A DNA stretch of 64,000 bases from Megalobrama amblycephala. Taxonomy: Eukaryota > Chordata > Actinopteri > Cypriniformes > Xenocyprididae. The translations under genes and the position numbers were made by a program. The notes beneath the pieces were generated by a model. That model saw nothing but the letters and a program-made list of their open reading frames with translations. It did not search any database and had not been told where the DNA came from. Of this stretch, positions 1 through 11,953 are shown in pieces (position 1 is the stretch's first letter; each line of letters begins with the position of its first letter). The stretch lies in the NCBI RefSeq assembly GCF_018812025.1, contig NC_063057.1, positions 20,017,638-20,081,637 on the forward strand. Reading direction: 5' to 3'.

Positions 1-501
1 TTCATGAGAGTACAGTGGTTCAATATTAATATTATAAAGCGACGAGAATATTTTTGGTGCACCAAAAAAAACAAAATAATGACTTATTTAGTGATGGCCG
101 ATTTCAAAACACTGCTTCAGGAAGCTTCGGAGCATAATGAATCAGCGTGTCAAATCAGCGGTTCAGAGCGCCAAAGTTACGTGATTTCAGCAGACACGCG
201 ATCCGAATCATGATTCGATATGCTGATTCATAACGCTCCGAAGCTTCATGAAGCAGGGTTTTGAAATCGGTTTTTGAAATCTGAACTCACATGAACTGAT
301 TTAAATATGTTTTTAGTACATTAATGGATCTTGAGAGAGAATGTCATCGCTACCTATGGAGGCCTCACTGAGCCATCAGATTTCAATTAAAATATCTTAA
401 TTTGTGTTCTGAAGATGAATGAAGGTCTTAAGGGTGTGGAACGGCATGAGGGTGAGTAATAAATTACATTATTTCCATTTTTGGGTGAACTAACCCTTTA
501 A
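1..501. repeat. TTAA MITE, AAAGGGTTAGTTCACCC family, copy 1 (cut by window edge)
   Basis: Right-hand part of a palindromic non-autonomous element. The right terminus reads TGAACTAACCCTTTAA, with TTAA at 498-501. The interior carries the family landmarks CACTGCTTCAGGAAGC and TGAAGCAG.GTTTTGAAATCGG as inverted arms. The left terminus lies outside the window. TTAA targets with AGG-starting termini fit Kolobok/T2-like MITEs, which is inference from the ends only. The short open frame at 4-213 is a by-product of this repeat and recurs in the copy at 54996. Confidence 0.85.
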
Positions 502-738
502 ACAGCTTTAAAATGTAGTTTAAATGAATTATAAAATTGCATTTTTAAAAAGCATTCACAAGTTAATTTACTGTATCCATTTGCCAATCATGTAAATGTC
601 AGTGGTTGTCAACATTTTTGACTCAAAGGCTCCCACAATATTGTTCAACATAGTACACTATATGTAGGCTAAATATTTTCTGTCAATATCAGCTGCTCAT
701 TTCAAACTTTTTTTATTAACAGAAAATTGGAGTATTGA

Positions 739-1430
739 TTAAAGGTGCAGTAAGCAGTTTCTGAGAAACGCTGTTGAAAGTGAATCGGACTGAGCAGCAC
801 AACACACTTGTAGCCAATCAGCAGTAGGGGGCGTTTACACTCATGATGGTGGAGGAGAGAGAGTGAGCAAGAGGAGATTTGAAGAAAGACTGTAGAAAGA
901 GAGATGGATGAGAGACATTACAAAAGAGAAAAGGTCAGAGGAATATCACTGGAAAAAGAATGGATTTGATCAGGCAACAGCTTTATGACCCACGTTAATA
1001 TTAGAAAAGCTTTCCAGAGCTGGAGAGACCTAAGCGGAAAGGCCTGAAAACGGACATCAAAGTTTGCGTTGTTTCTGCTCCATGTGAGTAACATTTCTGC
1101 TATGTTTCAAAGCACCAATATGCTGTTGCTGTAACGGGACAGTTTTTGAGTGTCATTGTTTGTCTGGAGCTGGTGTGCCACTGGCGACTACCAACAAACT
1201 CTTGCTCATATACTCTGTACTGTTCTTTATTTTTTCTTCTTCCTTGTTCGTTCGTCTTCTTCCCTTTATTTTTCGCAAAGCATTATTTTTCTTCACTTCA
1301 GCTAAAGAGACATCAACTCTTGCATTGGCTCTTCATGCATTTTGAGGGTGGAGCAATGAAGGAAGGGGTGTGTTTGGGTTGTGTTCAAATATCAACAGTG
1401 TTTCTCAGAAATTGCTTACTGCACCTTTAA
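739..1430. repeat. TTAA MITE, AAAGGTGCAGTAAGC family
   Basis: TTAA at 739-742 and 1427-1430 flank terminal inverted repeats of about 38 bp: AGGTGCAGTAAGCAGTTTCT on the left and the same with one change, inverted, on the right. The element is 692 bp with no transposase, so it is non-autonomous. The open frames at 1146-1430 lie inside it and are not genes. Confidence 0.85.
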
Positions 1431-1867
1431 ATTATTTATGATTCATTAATTCGTTAATTGATGAATTAATCAATTTATCAATTGACCTTGATTCATTATT
1501 TATTTTATTTTTTTTTACGTTTCAAGAACTTTATGTTCTTTAATGAAAAAACAGGTACCGATTTTTAGTTATTTGTTATTAATTTAACAGTTATTGATGG
1601 TTTGTGTTTTAAGCATATTAATTTAGAATAGTCATCCTGTGGCCCCCTTGGATATTTGCTGAGGCCCAATGGTTTAGAAACACTGATAATTTTTAATTAT
1701 TAAACTGATCAATGACAAATTATTTTCTTCACTAAAAGGTTTTATTGGTTAGATACAGAGTAAAATTTGCTTGCAAAACATTAGATAACTGGTATTATTA
1801 ATTATTATATAAATTAGGTGAACAAACTGATCTTTTAAGTGAATAAACTGTTCTGGTTCTCAGAATT

Positions 1868-2035
1868 GTGAGATAAAAAATCATAATTATGACATAAAAA
1901 GTCATAATGACAACAAAGTTGAAATGAAGAGATAAAAATTCATAAGTATGACAACATTTTGTATGACATTTTATCTCATAATTTTAACTTTTTATCTCAT
2001 GACTAGTATCTTATGATTTCGAAAATAATGCTTTA
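1868..2035. repeat. Degenerate TCATAATTATGAC palindrome cluster
   Basis: Loosely repeated units of about 20-25 bp combining GAGATAAAAA with GTCATAATTATGAC, in both orientations. The same motif returns at 3470-3536 and 4336-4735. It is low-complexity, self-complementary AT-rich DNA of unknown origin. Confidence 0.6.
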
Positions 2036-3536
2036 TAACATGAAATTAATAAATTTGTATTTTTATTTATTAAATTGACCTAAATTGATATATAGATATT
2101 ATTTAATCATTAAAATACTTTTTGGCTAGATACAGAGTAAAACTTTATAACAAAAATAATAGGTATAATATAATTATGGATGGGTACTTGACACAAAATA
2201 GACATCTATTTCAGAAATTCCTCTAATATGGAAAAGTCATGGCAAGACAATATGCTGATTGTTAATAATGTTTGCATTTTTTTTCATGGTCAAAATGTGT
2301 TGGTTATCAGCTTGAGATACCTTCAGTGGAGACTACTGGATGGCAATTTCTAATTTCCAGTGGTTTTTAACAGTAACACACAAAAGTTAACAGAGAAAAG
2401 ATAAATAAATCATATTGTCTCACTCAGTGGGCCTCAGCAACATTCAATGTTCATTAAAAAAGACGATGCAATAACCGTCCTTCAGGCAATACAGTAGCTC
2501 CTCAAGTGTGTTCTTCTCTGATGAAATGTCATATATGATCATGTATTAGATATAGAACAGATCAAGAGTGTGTATAAGAGGAAAAGTAAGAAAAAGAGGG
2601 AAAGAAAAAAGAGGGCTCACTGCTGCTACAGTTAAAAACACCACAGCTGGTTCCCTTGAGATAACCTCCCACTTGAACGAAAAGTGAAAGACTAAGAGAT
2701 GGAGAGAGGGAGGAAGTGTTAAAGAGTAATGACTCTCCATTATCACAAACTCCGACCCCTCTCATGGGCGTTGCACCATGCAGACTGACAATAACTAAAG
2801 TGCTGAGGGCGGAAGACAGTTCCAGATCACCAGAGGTCCAGTATTCCTGACCACTGCAGGATTTCTGGGTGACTGCATACACATCATTACTACACAAGCA
2901 GCAGGGTGCCATGCGAACACCTGGGAGACAGAACCCACATAGATATATGGCAAGACAAGTATTCATGGGCAAGCTGCTATAGAGATTGAGACTACGAATG
3001 AGATACATCAATACATTTTCACTTGTCTAGACGGGAGGAAGCCTTTCCTGAGGCTAGAGTCTGCTCAATTCCCAAGAGATATATCATACACTGCAGTTGG
3101 TCCTGTGCTCCCATAAACAAACACTGCAGTAGGTTCACTGCAAATAAACAAAGTAGACCATATTTTCCGAAGAAACTGTGAGAAGCGCTTGCACACTCGC
3201 CGCTATGATGCTAGGGTGTTGTTATGCGTCTGCTAATGTGTTCTTAATCTGAATCCTAGGGCATTGCTAGGTGACTGATAGGGTGTTCTGGGTCATTTCT
3301 AGGTGGTTGCTAACTCAGGTAAGCTGCTTCAATATAATTATATAGGATTTTTGCCCATTTTTATTGTTCATTAGTTTAAAATAAATTCTACAATCTAAAA
3401 ATTAAAGATTCCAAAAAGGGGTTGTCACACTGAAGCCATAGAAGAATCATATATACATAACTTAACATAAATAGTCATAATTATGACAAAGTTGAAATTA
3501 TGAGATAAAAATTCATAGTTACAAAATAAGTCATAA

Positions 3537-4335
3537 TTAAAGGTGGTACAGGGGATGTTTTCGTCGACTGAGTTTTTGAAATGAGCGCATGCGGAAGGAC
3601 AATCCCCCTCCTTCACAGCTCATTTCAAGTGAACGCCTCCCAAAACTCGTGCACGAGTGTTTGTTTACCACCGGCATTCGCTGTGTTATTAAGCCGGGCA
3701 CACATTTTACGACTAGCTAAAACATTCTGACTGTGCTCAACATACAGCGATAGTTTCCTGCTCCTGAAGCAGATTTATATACTTTCACATGGAATTTGAA
3801 CACCGACTGTAATCGCAGACTAAACACAACTGGCTCTGACTGGACGCGTTTGAGCGCGATCAGTCATAAGTATCAATTTACATTCATAATCGGCCTTACA
3901 ATCGTTAAGCCGCACAAACTTAGTGGATTCATTATGTCGGACTCACCGCAGGTAACTCATAATCTGCAGTTGTTACTCCTGTCTCCCGACAAAAACATTG
4001 CATGCAGCGCCTGTAGAGTGTGGAAAGTTACTAGAGCGCGCAGCCGCGCGTCTCTCACAAGGAACGTCATGGCAGTAATTGACAAGCCAGAGGGCCAATC
4101 CGCGCACGTCTCTCACAATGGCAGTGATTGACAAGCCAGAGGGCCATGATCGTTTACGATGATCGCGTAAACGATTGGCTGATGTTTTTAAGGCCCTACC
4201 TCGTGCACAGATGATGTATATTAATAATATTCCTTTCAGTGCACCTAATAAATAGTCTTTTATCACTTAGTAAAGACAGTTTCAAGTAATATTGCAAAAA
4301 TGTATAAAACAAAACATCCTCTTTACCACCTTTAA
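3537..4335. repeat. TTAA MITE, AAAGGTGGTA family, inserted into AT palindrome repeats
   Basis: TTAA at 3537-3540 and 4332-4335, with termini AGGTGGTACAGGGGATGTTT and AGGTGGTAAAGAGGATGTTT facing each other. The flanks on both sides (3470-3536 and 4336-4735) are the same TCATAATTATGAC repeat, so the element landed inside it. The interior includes a second, independently mobile segment at about 3693-3922. No transposase is present. Confidence 0.85.
3693..3922 (+). repeat. Nested AAGCCG...TTAACGA element, copy A
   Basis: About 230 bp including CACCGACTGTAATCGCAGAC and ACTGGACGCGTTTGAGCGCG. The same segment appears in the opposite orientation at 18692-18927 without the surrounding TTAA MITE, so it moves or was copied on its own. 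One end reads AAGCCGGGCACACATTTTAC. The other end is diverged relative to copy B. Confidence 0.65.
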
Positions 4336-4735
4336 GGCAAAAGATTTGACTTTTATGACTTTAAACTTTTATGTCATAATTATCTCATAAATTTCAACTT
4401 TATCTCATTATGAATTTTTAAGTTGAAATGATGAGATAAAAGTCATAAAACATCATAATTATGACAAAACATTAGATTGTTAATCTTATTATGACTCAGT
4501 ATGTCATAATTCCAAAAATAATGCTTTGGTAAATCATAATTGTGACATAAAAAGTCATAATTCTGACTTAGTATCTCATAATTTTAATAGTTTGTCATAA
4601 AAAAATTCATTATAATTAAATAAAATAGGTTTTTGTCATGAATCTTTTCATTTTCTGTGTCATAATTTTGACTTATCTCATGACTCATAATTTCAAAAAT
4701 CATTATAACATGTAATAATTATGATGTTTTGCATA
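4336..4735. repeat. Degenerate TCATAATTATGAC palindrome cluster, continued
   Basis: Continuation of the AT-rich repeat interrupted at 3537. Alternating TCATAATTATGACAAAA, GAGATAAAA and TATCTCATAATTTT blocks appear in both orientations. No coding content. Confidence 0.6.
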
Positions 4736-4780
4736 CTCTGTGCAGCACTTTTTTTGGTCGACTTCGTTTGTTTTAAATAA

Positions 4781-4841
4781 AAATAAAATAAAATAAAATA
4801 AAATAAAATAAAATAAAATAAAATAAAATAAAATAAAATAA
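4781..4841. repeat. (AAAAT)n microsatellite
   Basis: About 12 near-perfect AAAAT pentamers in a row, preceded by a less regular start. Confidence 0.95.
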
Positions 4842-4973
4842 ACATTGTATTATATTGCACTTAGTATCTCAGAATTTTGACATTTTATGCCATAAGTATG
4901 ACTTTTCATGTCAAACTTGTGATTTACCAAAGCAAATTCTGACACAATTTTCATTTTTGGGTGAACTATTACT

Positions 4974-5347
4974 TTAAAGGTGCTCTAAGCGATGTCATGC
5001 GTTTTTAGGCCAAAACATTTTTTGTCACATACAGCAAACATCTCCTCACTATCCGCTAGCTGCCTGTCCCCTGAACACACTGTAAAAAAAACGCGGTCTC
5101 TGTAGTCGCCACAAGCTCCAAAAACGGCAACAAAAACTACCTGGTGCATTCTGGACCACAAAACATAATAAACATGCTCCAGCCAACAAGAATGATTTTA
5201 AATGCGCGTTCATGACTGTTTCAGGAAGCACGGAGGGGAGGGGGAGGAGGAGGAGGAGGGAGGGTCTAGCTAGCCTCTGTTTTGTTTGACAACACTTCGA
5301 ACGTCAACAGGAAGTTACTCCACCCAGGATCGCTTAGAGAACCTTTA
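4974..5347. repeat. TTAA MITE, AAAGGTGCTCTAAGCGAT family
   Basis: TTAA at 4974-4977 and 5344-5347. The left terminus AGGTGCTCTAAGCGATG is matched by inverted AGGTTCTCTAAGCGATC on the right. It is 374 bp, non-autonomous, with a GGAGGAGGAGG purine run near its right end. The minus-strand frame at 5049-5231 is contained in it. Confidence 0.85.
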
Positions 5348-6337
5348 ATACAATGACTTGATTTATCACAACACACAAAAGATATTTGACACTTGTCACC
5401 ACCTACCGATTTAACAATGTAAGTGTAACCTGCAGAAAGTACCAGTCAATGAATCTGAACAGATCTTTTTGGACAGATTCAAAGGAATCAAGTCATTGAG
5501 ATGAATCAAAATTCCCACAGCTAGTTTTGAATCCAATCACTTAAAGTAACTGCATACCTCTCTTTAAAAAAGCCACACTATTTGAGCTACCCCTCATGTA
5601 GGGCGCAGGGCAAGCCGTAGACCTTTTCTTTTTATTCAGCCTAGTGAAACAGAGCTAAACTCATGTCAAACTGAAGTGCCTAGGTTTATAGATGCCACAA
5701 CCACACTTGCATGATGTCATGCTTTCTGGTTGCTGTGGTGCCGGCTCCATCACAAGGCTTTTTCTATCTTAAATAATGCTTTCTAGTTAAGGTTGCCAAC
5801 CCCCATGAGTACCAGAAAATGTGTACTTGCTATCTATGCAATGTCACATCCCAGTTATAGTTATACAGACCCCTTGGTGTGGTTTAAACTAGCATGTGGC
5901 CTACTGCTGGCCCTAAATGGTTTATAAAAGTGGCAGGTCAGGCAGTGGGTGGAGACAGGAACATGAAACACAGAGTCCAGGGTCAAAGAATACAGGAAAC
6001 AGGAGAGAAAATGACCAGAAGCCTTGTGCATTAACACATCAATTCAGCATGATTATAATTACATCTTCTAATCTGAAATTAAATTTACAATTATAACTGG
6101 CGGCTAAGAGATGATAATTTATGTCAACCTCATATCATCCTACCCCAAGGGGATAAATGAAACATAAATACAATAATGTGCAGTGCCATAATTATGATAT
6201 TGTAACAAAACTACATTTAAAGGTCGCCTTGCAGCATTTCAAAGTAATATGAAAAATGATTTCGCCAAACGGTCTCGCTGATAACTCAAAATCCAGACAT
6301 CAAAAAGTTGGCCAGGTCATCCCAGGAGGCTGTGTAA

Positions 6338-6374
<37 letters not shown>

Positions 6375-6630
6375 CACAACCTGTTATTTCACAGATGAAT
6401 GCTACAGACATCTCATCTTAGGGTACTTACCTAGGCATCTGACCACACCGACCACAGTTTTGTGTCTGCCCTACTACTGTGTCCAATGAATATCAAGTAG
6501 GCCCCTGCTACTGCTCTTGAGAAAGAAAAATATTACATGAAACGCTTCAACAAAAATTCAAACTTTTTTAACTACTAGTATGTATGAAATCATAGGTACT
6601 ATCTATAGCACACACACACAATATTATATA
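5348..6630. other. Intronic unique-looking DNA with a (GT)n tract
   Basis: No gene or complete element recognised. The only clear structure is a (TG)n microsatellite at about 6339-6373. Confidence 0.6.
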
Positions 6631-8186
6631 CAGTATCTTGCAAAAGTGAGTACACCCCTCACATTTCAGCAACCATTTTCAAGGAACAATACTATAGAAA
6701 TGAAAATTGTATGTACTTTAGAGTAGTCAATGTGCAGCTTGTATAGAAGTATATATTTATTGTCCTCTGAAAATAACTCAACATACAGCCATTATTGTCA
6801 AAATAGCTGGCAACAAAAGTGAGTAAAAGTGAACATGTCAAAACTTTGTCCAAAGTGTCAATATTTTGTGTGAGCAGCACTGTTATCTAGCACTGCCTTA
6901 ATCCTCCTGGGAATTCACCAGAGCTGCAGAGGTTGTTTCTGGGATCCTCTTCCACTCCTCCATAATGACATCACAGAGCTGCTGGATGTTAGACACATGG
7001 TGCTTCTCCACCTTCTGCTTGAGGATGCCCCATAGTTGCTCAATAGGGTTCAGGTCTGGAGACATACTTGGCCATTCCATCACCTTCACCTTCAGCTTCC
7101 TCAGCAAAGCAGTTGTCATCTTGGCGGTGTGTTTAGGGTCATTATCATGTTGGAAAACTGCCCTTCAGTCCAGTTTCTGAAGGGAGGGCATCATGTTCTG
7201 CTTCAGAATGTACCAGCAGCACTCATGCAGCCCCAGACCATGATGCTACCACCACCATGCTTGACTGTAGGCAAGACACAATTTTCTTGGTACTCCTCAC
7301 CAGGGCGTTGCCACAAATGCTGGACACCATCCGAGCCAAACAAGTTTATCTTAGTCTCATCAGGACATGGTTCCAGTAATTCATGCTCTTGGACAGGTTG
7401 TCTTCAGCAAACTGTTTGCTGGCTTTCTTGTGATCCAGAAGGAAGAGGCTTCCTTCTGGAACGACGGCCATGACTTGTTTCAGTGTGCGGCGTATGGTCT
7501 GAGAACTGACAAGCTGACCTTCTGCTTCTGCAGCCTCTAAAGCAATGCTGGCAGCACTCATGCGTGTTTTTTCAAGCCAGCTTCTGCACCTGACGCACAG
7601 CACAAGGACTCAACTTCTTTGATCGACCCTTGCAAGGCCTGTTCCGAGTGGAACCCGTCTTGAAAAACCTCTCTATGACCCTGGCCACTGTGTTGTAACT
7701 CAGTTTCAGGGTGTTACTGATCTTCTTGTAGCCTAGGCCATCTTTGTGGAGAGCAACAATTCTAATTCTCAAATCCTCAGAGAGTTCTTTGCCATGAGGT
7801 GCCATGTTGAACATCCAGTGATCAGTATGTGAGAATTGTACTCAGATCACCAAATTTTAAGTGCTCTGATACAAGATACACACATTTGTATGGTCCTATC
7901 AAGCAGACAAAAACATGAACATGATGAATAGGACATGTGGCTTTGCATGGTTAAACAACGTACAGCTGTTATCACTTAGGGGTGTACTCACTTTTGTTGC
8001 CAGCTATTTTGACAATAATGGCTGTATATTGAGTTATTTTCAGAGGGTAGTAAATCTGTACTGTTATACAAGCAGCACATTGACTACTCTAAAATATAGC
8101 CAAGTTTCATTTCTATAGTATTGTCCCTTGAGAAGATATACTAAAATGGTTGCTGAAATGTGAGGGGTGTACACACTATATATATA
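6631..8186 (-). mobile_element. Tc1/mariner-type transposon with IR/DR ends, degenerate
   Basis: A TA at 6629-6630 precedes CAGTATCTTGCAAAAGTGAG. The roughly 200-bp inverted arms (about 6640-6835 and 7975-8180) match closely. Each arm has an outer and an inner copy of a CAAAAGTGAGTACACCCC-like direct repeat; on the right the inner copy is intact at 7978-8001. This is the IR/DR layout known from fish Tc1 elements. The right extreme end has decayed into TATATATA. The transposase gene inside is on the minus strand and broken. Confidence 0.9.
6898..7814 (-). pseudogene. Tc1-like transposase, frameshifted
   Basis: DDE-family transposase remnant read on the minus strand. The N-terminal frame (7572-7814) holds the paired helix-turn-helix region: LRIRIVALHKDGLGYKKISN, then a GSTRNRP linker. 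A second frame (7346-7603) carries VSSQTIRRTLKQ and the catalytic-core start. A third (6898-7119) carries [20 protein letters not shown], which includes the last catalytic glutamate region. These blocks are in different frames with sequence between them lost or shifted, so no active protein can be made. The start is the methionine at 7814, near the right inverted repeat, as usual for Tc1. Confidence 0.85.
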
Positions 8187-8377
8187 GAGCTTGACATTAA
8201 AGGGATAGTTCACCCAAAAAATGAAAATTACCCCATGATTTATTCACTCTCAAAACATCTTAAGCGTATATGTAGGGCCCTATAAAATCTGTTTTATTTT
8301 TTCCCAAATTCCGTTTTATTTTTTCTGTTTTCATTTTTCTGGATTCCGTTTTTTTCCATTTTATTTATTTTTTGACT

Positions 8378-8620
8378 CCATTTTAATGGTTAAATTAAAT
8401 TTTAGTAATCAAAAAGCATGTCTAATTTATTGAAATAATGAATCTTGTCCAATTTACCAACAATTTAATAAAAGTTTAACAAAAAAATGACTTTTTTTAG
8501 GGCCCTGCGTTTTATTCTTTCCCTTCAAATTTTATACAGAAAAAATTCTGTTTTCTGGATTCCATTTTAATGGTTTAATTCCATTTTAATAATCAAAAAG
8601 CATGTCTAATTAATTGAATT
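8378..8620. repeat. Imperfect direct repeat around CATTTTAATGG ... AAAAAGCATGTCTAAT
   Basis: The block CCATTTTAATGGTT followed by AATCAAAAAGCATGTCTAAT occurs at about 8378-8434 and again at about 8566-8620, each preceded by TTCTGGATTCC. It is an AT-rich duplication of unknown class. An AAAGGGATAGTTCACCC fragment lies just upstream at about 8200-8225. Confidence 0.6.
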
Positions 8621-9109
8621 CTTAAAAACAACAATATTCATTAATTAAAAATATATATTTTTATGAATTGTTCTGTTGTATATTTAAATTTTTCTGGCAA
8701 TCAAATGAACGCATACCATTTAATTTATCTTTTAATCATGAAATTAAACTTTTTTGTCAAACAATGTGCTGCACAACAGAGCTTTACTGTTAAAATTAAA
8801 ACATGGAAGAAACACTGAGATTATTGTTTAAAATATATTTTAATAATTTATTATTAAATTAATGTATCTAAATTCTACTGTACAACAGTAATGTTTTTGT
8901 CAAGTTAAATCGAACACTTTTTTTGACGGTTTGTCTAGAGCTTTGAGTTTCTCTGTGTTTATGATGGTAGTTTTCTCAAATGCTGATGAAGTGACTTTCA
9001 GAGCAGCTTTGGAGATGAATTTGTGCGTTCATATAGTGAGGCGACAGAGGACGAAAACACCGTGAGCGTCGCACGTGCTTCAGCGTGCGTGCGTCCGCGC
9101 GATTGTCCC

Positions 9110-9735
9110 TGCGTTCCATTCGGAAGGGCTCATCCCTATGCCCTAATCCCTTCAGAGGGTTTACCCTTTCGGAGTGAGAGCTTCGAAGGGATGAAGGGTG
9201 TAGGGGTCAACAAAACTCTTCTTTTGGAACGCACTTCTGCGTCATCATAACGAGACAATCAAAGAGGAGTAGATTGTGCAAGCTGCGCCCTTTGTTTAAT
9301 GTTAGTTTATTTATTTATTTATTTTAGGTTTATCGCCCCATGTAGCCTATATTGTATGTATTTTAAACATTTGAATGGACTGAAAAAGGGAGCTGTAAAG
9401 TATTTTTGTTTAAGTACAATGCCGTTTTGACCATAATAATGTACCAAATCTAAGTCTAAATATTACAGTAGTATAGAAAAATATATTTATAGTCAAAATC
9501 TAACTCCGAGCCTCCTGTACCCATTCTGTGACGTCAAACAACTTCCCTGTGCAAAGGATCATGGGGGCCCGAAGTGTCCATCAGTTGTACCCTTCGAAAT
9601 CCTTCATTCCGAAGGGCCCTTTGAAGTGGCCAGTTTTGAGCACTTCGGTTTGGAATGACGCTTCAACATGGCGGCCATGATTATTTTCACTCCGAAGTGC
9701 CCTTCGGAGGGCGATATATCCCGTTTGGAACGCAC
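9110..9735. repeat. Fold-back MITE with TGCGTTCCA termini
   Basis: The left end TGCGTTCCATTCGGAAGGGC faces the inverted right end TGCGTTCCAAACGGGATATA. Both subterminal regions are rich in CCGAAGGGC/GCCCTTCGG. About 626 bp, no transposase. The open frames at 9023-9250 and 9581-9784 overlap it and are not credible genes. Confidence 0.75.
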
Positions 9736-10638
9736 CGTGTGTGTGAGGCGGTGTGAGGTAAATGAAACTGCGCTTCCGCATCATTCATTTCAGAGGCACA
9801 CTGGCATGCAGGATTCATGTTTAAATAGTCTTTTTGCGGTTTAATATTCACAGACACTAGTCTATATCGCGATTTAATTTACGTGTACTGACCTGCTTTT
9901 AATTCATTCATCAAACATTTGACAAATTCCGTGACATTCCACGTTATATAGTAAATTCCGTTTTTATGACTGGATTCCGCGATTATATTAAATAATGCCC
10001 TGGCTCTCCTAAGCTTTATAATGACAGTAAATAGAGGATGAGAATGAGATTTTGAAATACACCCGCCAACACCCACCAACCCACAAATGGTGGATTTCAG
10101 CAGTGGTGTGTAACGCAATCACTCCTACTAGCCACTTACCAATTTACTAACCAATTTTTTATATTTTTTCAATTTTAGTATTTTAAAAAGGCATTCTGAA
10201 ATAATAAACTAAGTGCAATGTAGTGTTGTAAAAAAAAAAAAAATCTATTTATCGATACATATCGATACTGAAATATCTGAAACATTTCTAGTTGGCACAC
10301 AAACCTGCCTCCCCTCACTCACTCATTTAATTTGCTCCAGATGAATATTGTGGGTGTTACAGGGCTTGAATTTTGCGGGATTGCAAATATTGTTCATAAT
10401 TTTACTCATTCAGATTTTGTGCTCACACCCAAAGTGCGCACACTAAAGCTGCCTCTCAGTACTAAATTGAGTTCTTTTTCCCTGCTTACAGTCAAATTCA
10501 CACAAAATAATGCCAAAATGCTGGTCTTGGTGAGTATTCATGTAACCACAGTCAGTTATGTTTTAAGTGAACCTAAACAGACGAGACAGAAAACCACTAG
10601 CAACAGTGGCTGATGAGCAAAATAGTTAATGTCAAGCC

Positions 10639-10706
<68 letters not shown>

Positions 10707-11953
10707 CAGCCATGAAAGTCTAGATGGCGCAGGCTGGTCCTTTACATGCAATCTGCAAGCAATTGCATCATGAGCACATGGCACAAGCTGACTGGCCTCT
10801 GCTGATCCTGCAGCCAACAAGATTGCTTGCTCAACATTTAAATAGTCTGGTTCAGTGTTTGGCTACTCCTGCAGAGCACTATCAGAGTTCCTCTGAAACC
10901 CTCCACCTCCCCCAGCTCCACCTGCCAAATCTTCTGTGGGATTTATCTCTCTATTCATGCAGCAGCAGCAACATATCTTACATAGTATGCTCACAGCAGC
11001 ATGTCTGTGTATCTATTAGCAGTAGCAAATCCATACCTGTTCTGCAGAAGCAGGCAGCAGCAGCGTAGCAGATCTAGTCCACCAAGACCAACATTGTCAT
11101 ATTAAATGACATGATAAAACTTTTCCGAGAGTTGTCATCATGATTGAAATGTGTATATGTATATATGAACAATGAAAAACCCATGTCTTTCAACTACTAA
11201 ATAAATGTTTGGATGTCAAATTGAAAATAAAACAGTGGAAGGCATAATTTAGACACATAAAATCACTAAATACCAAAAGTGCTACTTCCCACTATGAGGC
11301 CATTGTATTGAAGTATTTGGATATTTTTTAGGTTTTGTATGAAGTGTGCTTGTTTTTTTCTGTAAAAAGATACAGCACATCCTTGACCCTCTGTAAAGCT
11401 GAACAAGCCTTGCTCTGTTGAGGGTAAAGGGGGAGGTGACGGCTGGCGAATTAAAATGTGTGACTTGAAATTGAGTGCTGTAACTGAAAGTGCTTCATAT
11501 AAGTTATTGATCTCTTGATTTTGTTGTGCCTACAGCAAAATTCAAAGGTCATGGCAATGAAACAAGGTCAAATGTATCCTCTTTTTGAAATCTTTTTTGA
11601 ACTTTGATCTCAATGTTCAGAGATAATTATCCAAGTCCAAAACCAAGATTTTGGTGATGTCAAGGGCAGTGGGCAGCTAATAAAATACAAGCATCTAATC
11701 ATGTATTAAGGATGGGGGGGAGTCCACTATGGAAGCTTGTTTCTACCTCAGCTTGAGTAAAAAAATATGATTCTGTAAATCATAATTACAATTTTAATCT
11801 AATAATCTAAAAATATAATAACTATGACTTAGACTTAGTATCAATGCCTTAACATCTCATAATGAGAAACTTTCCCATAATAATAACTTAGTTTCTCGTT
11901 ATTATGAGATGTTAAGTCATTATTATTAGAGAGTTTCTCATTGTTATGAGATA
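9736..11953. other. Intronic DNA with (TA)n tract; no gene seen
   Basis: Contains a (TA)n microsatellite at about 10641-10703 and small CAG clusters near 10960 and 11050. Open frames here (10332-10613, 10724-11068) show no family resemblance. The segment 11830-11953 is GAGATGTTAAGTCATTATTATT-type AT palindrome repeat. Confidence 0.5.
10641..10703. repeat. (TA)n microsatellite
   Basis: About 31 uninterrupted TA dinucleotides. The open frame of isoleucine-tyrosine repeats on the minus strand is an artefact of it. Confidence 0.95.

Noticed and set aside
2562..3011. 149-codon minus-strand frame
   Set aside because: No recognisable domain, Ser/Leu-rich low complexity, and no splice context. The longest frames in an AT-rich 64-kb window are expected to reach this size by chance.
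3796..4266. Frames of 97-111 codons on both strands
   Set aside because: Lie inside the TTAA MITE at 3537-4335.
7036..7473. 145-codon plus-strand frame
   Set aside because: Antisense to the Tc1 transposase remnant.
10632..10820. Isoleucine-tyrosine repeat peptide
   Set aside because: Product of the (TA)n microsatellite.
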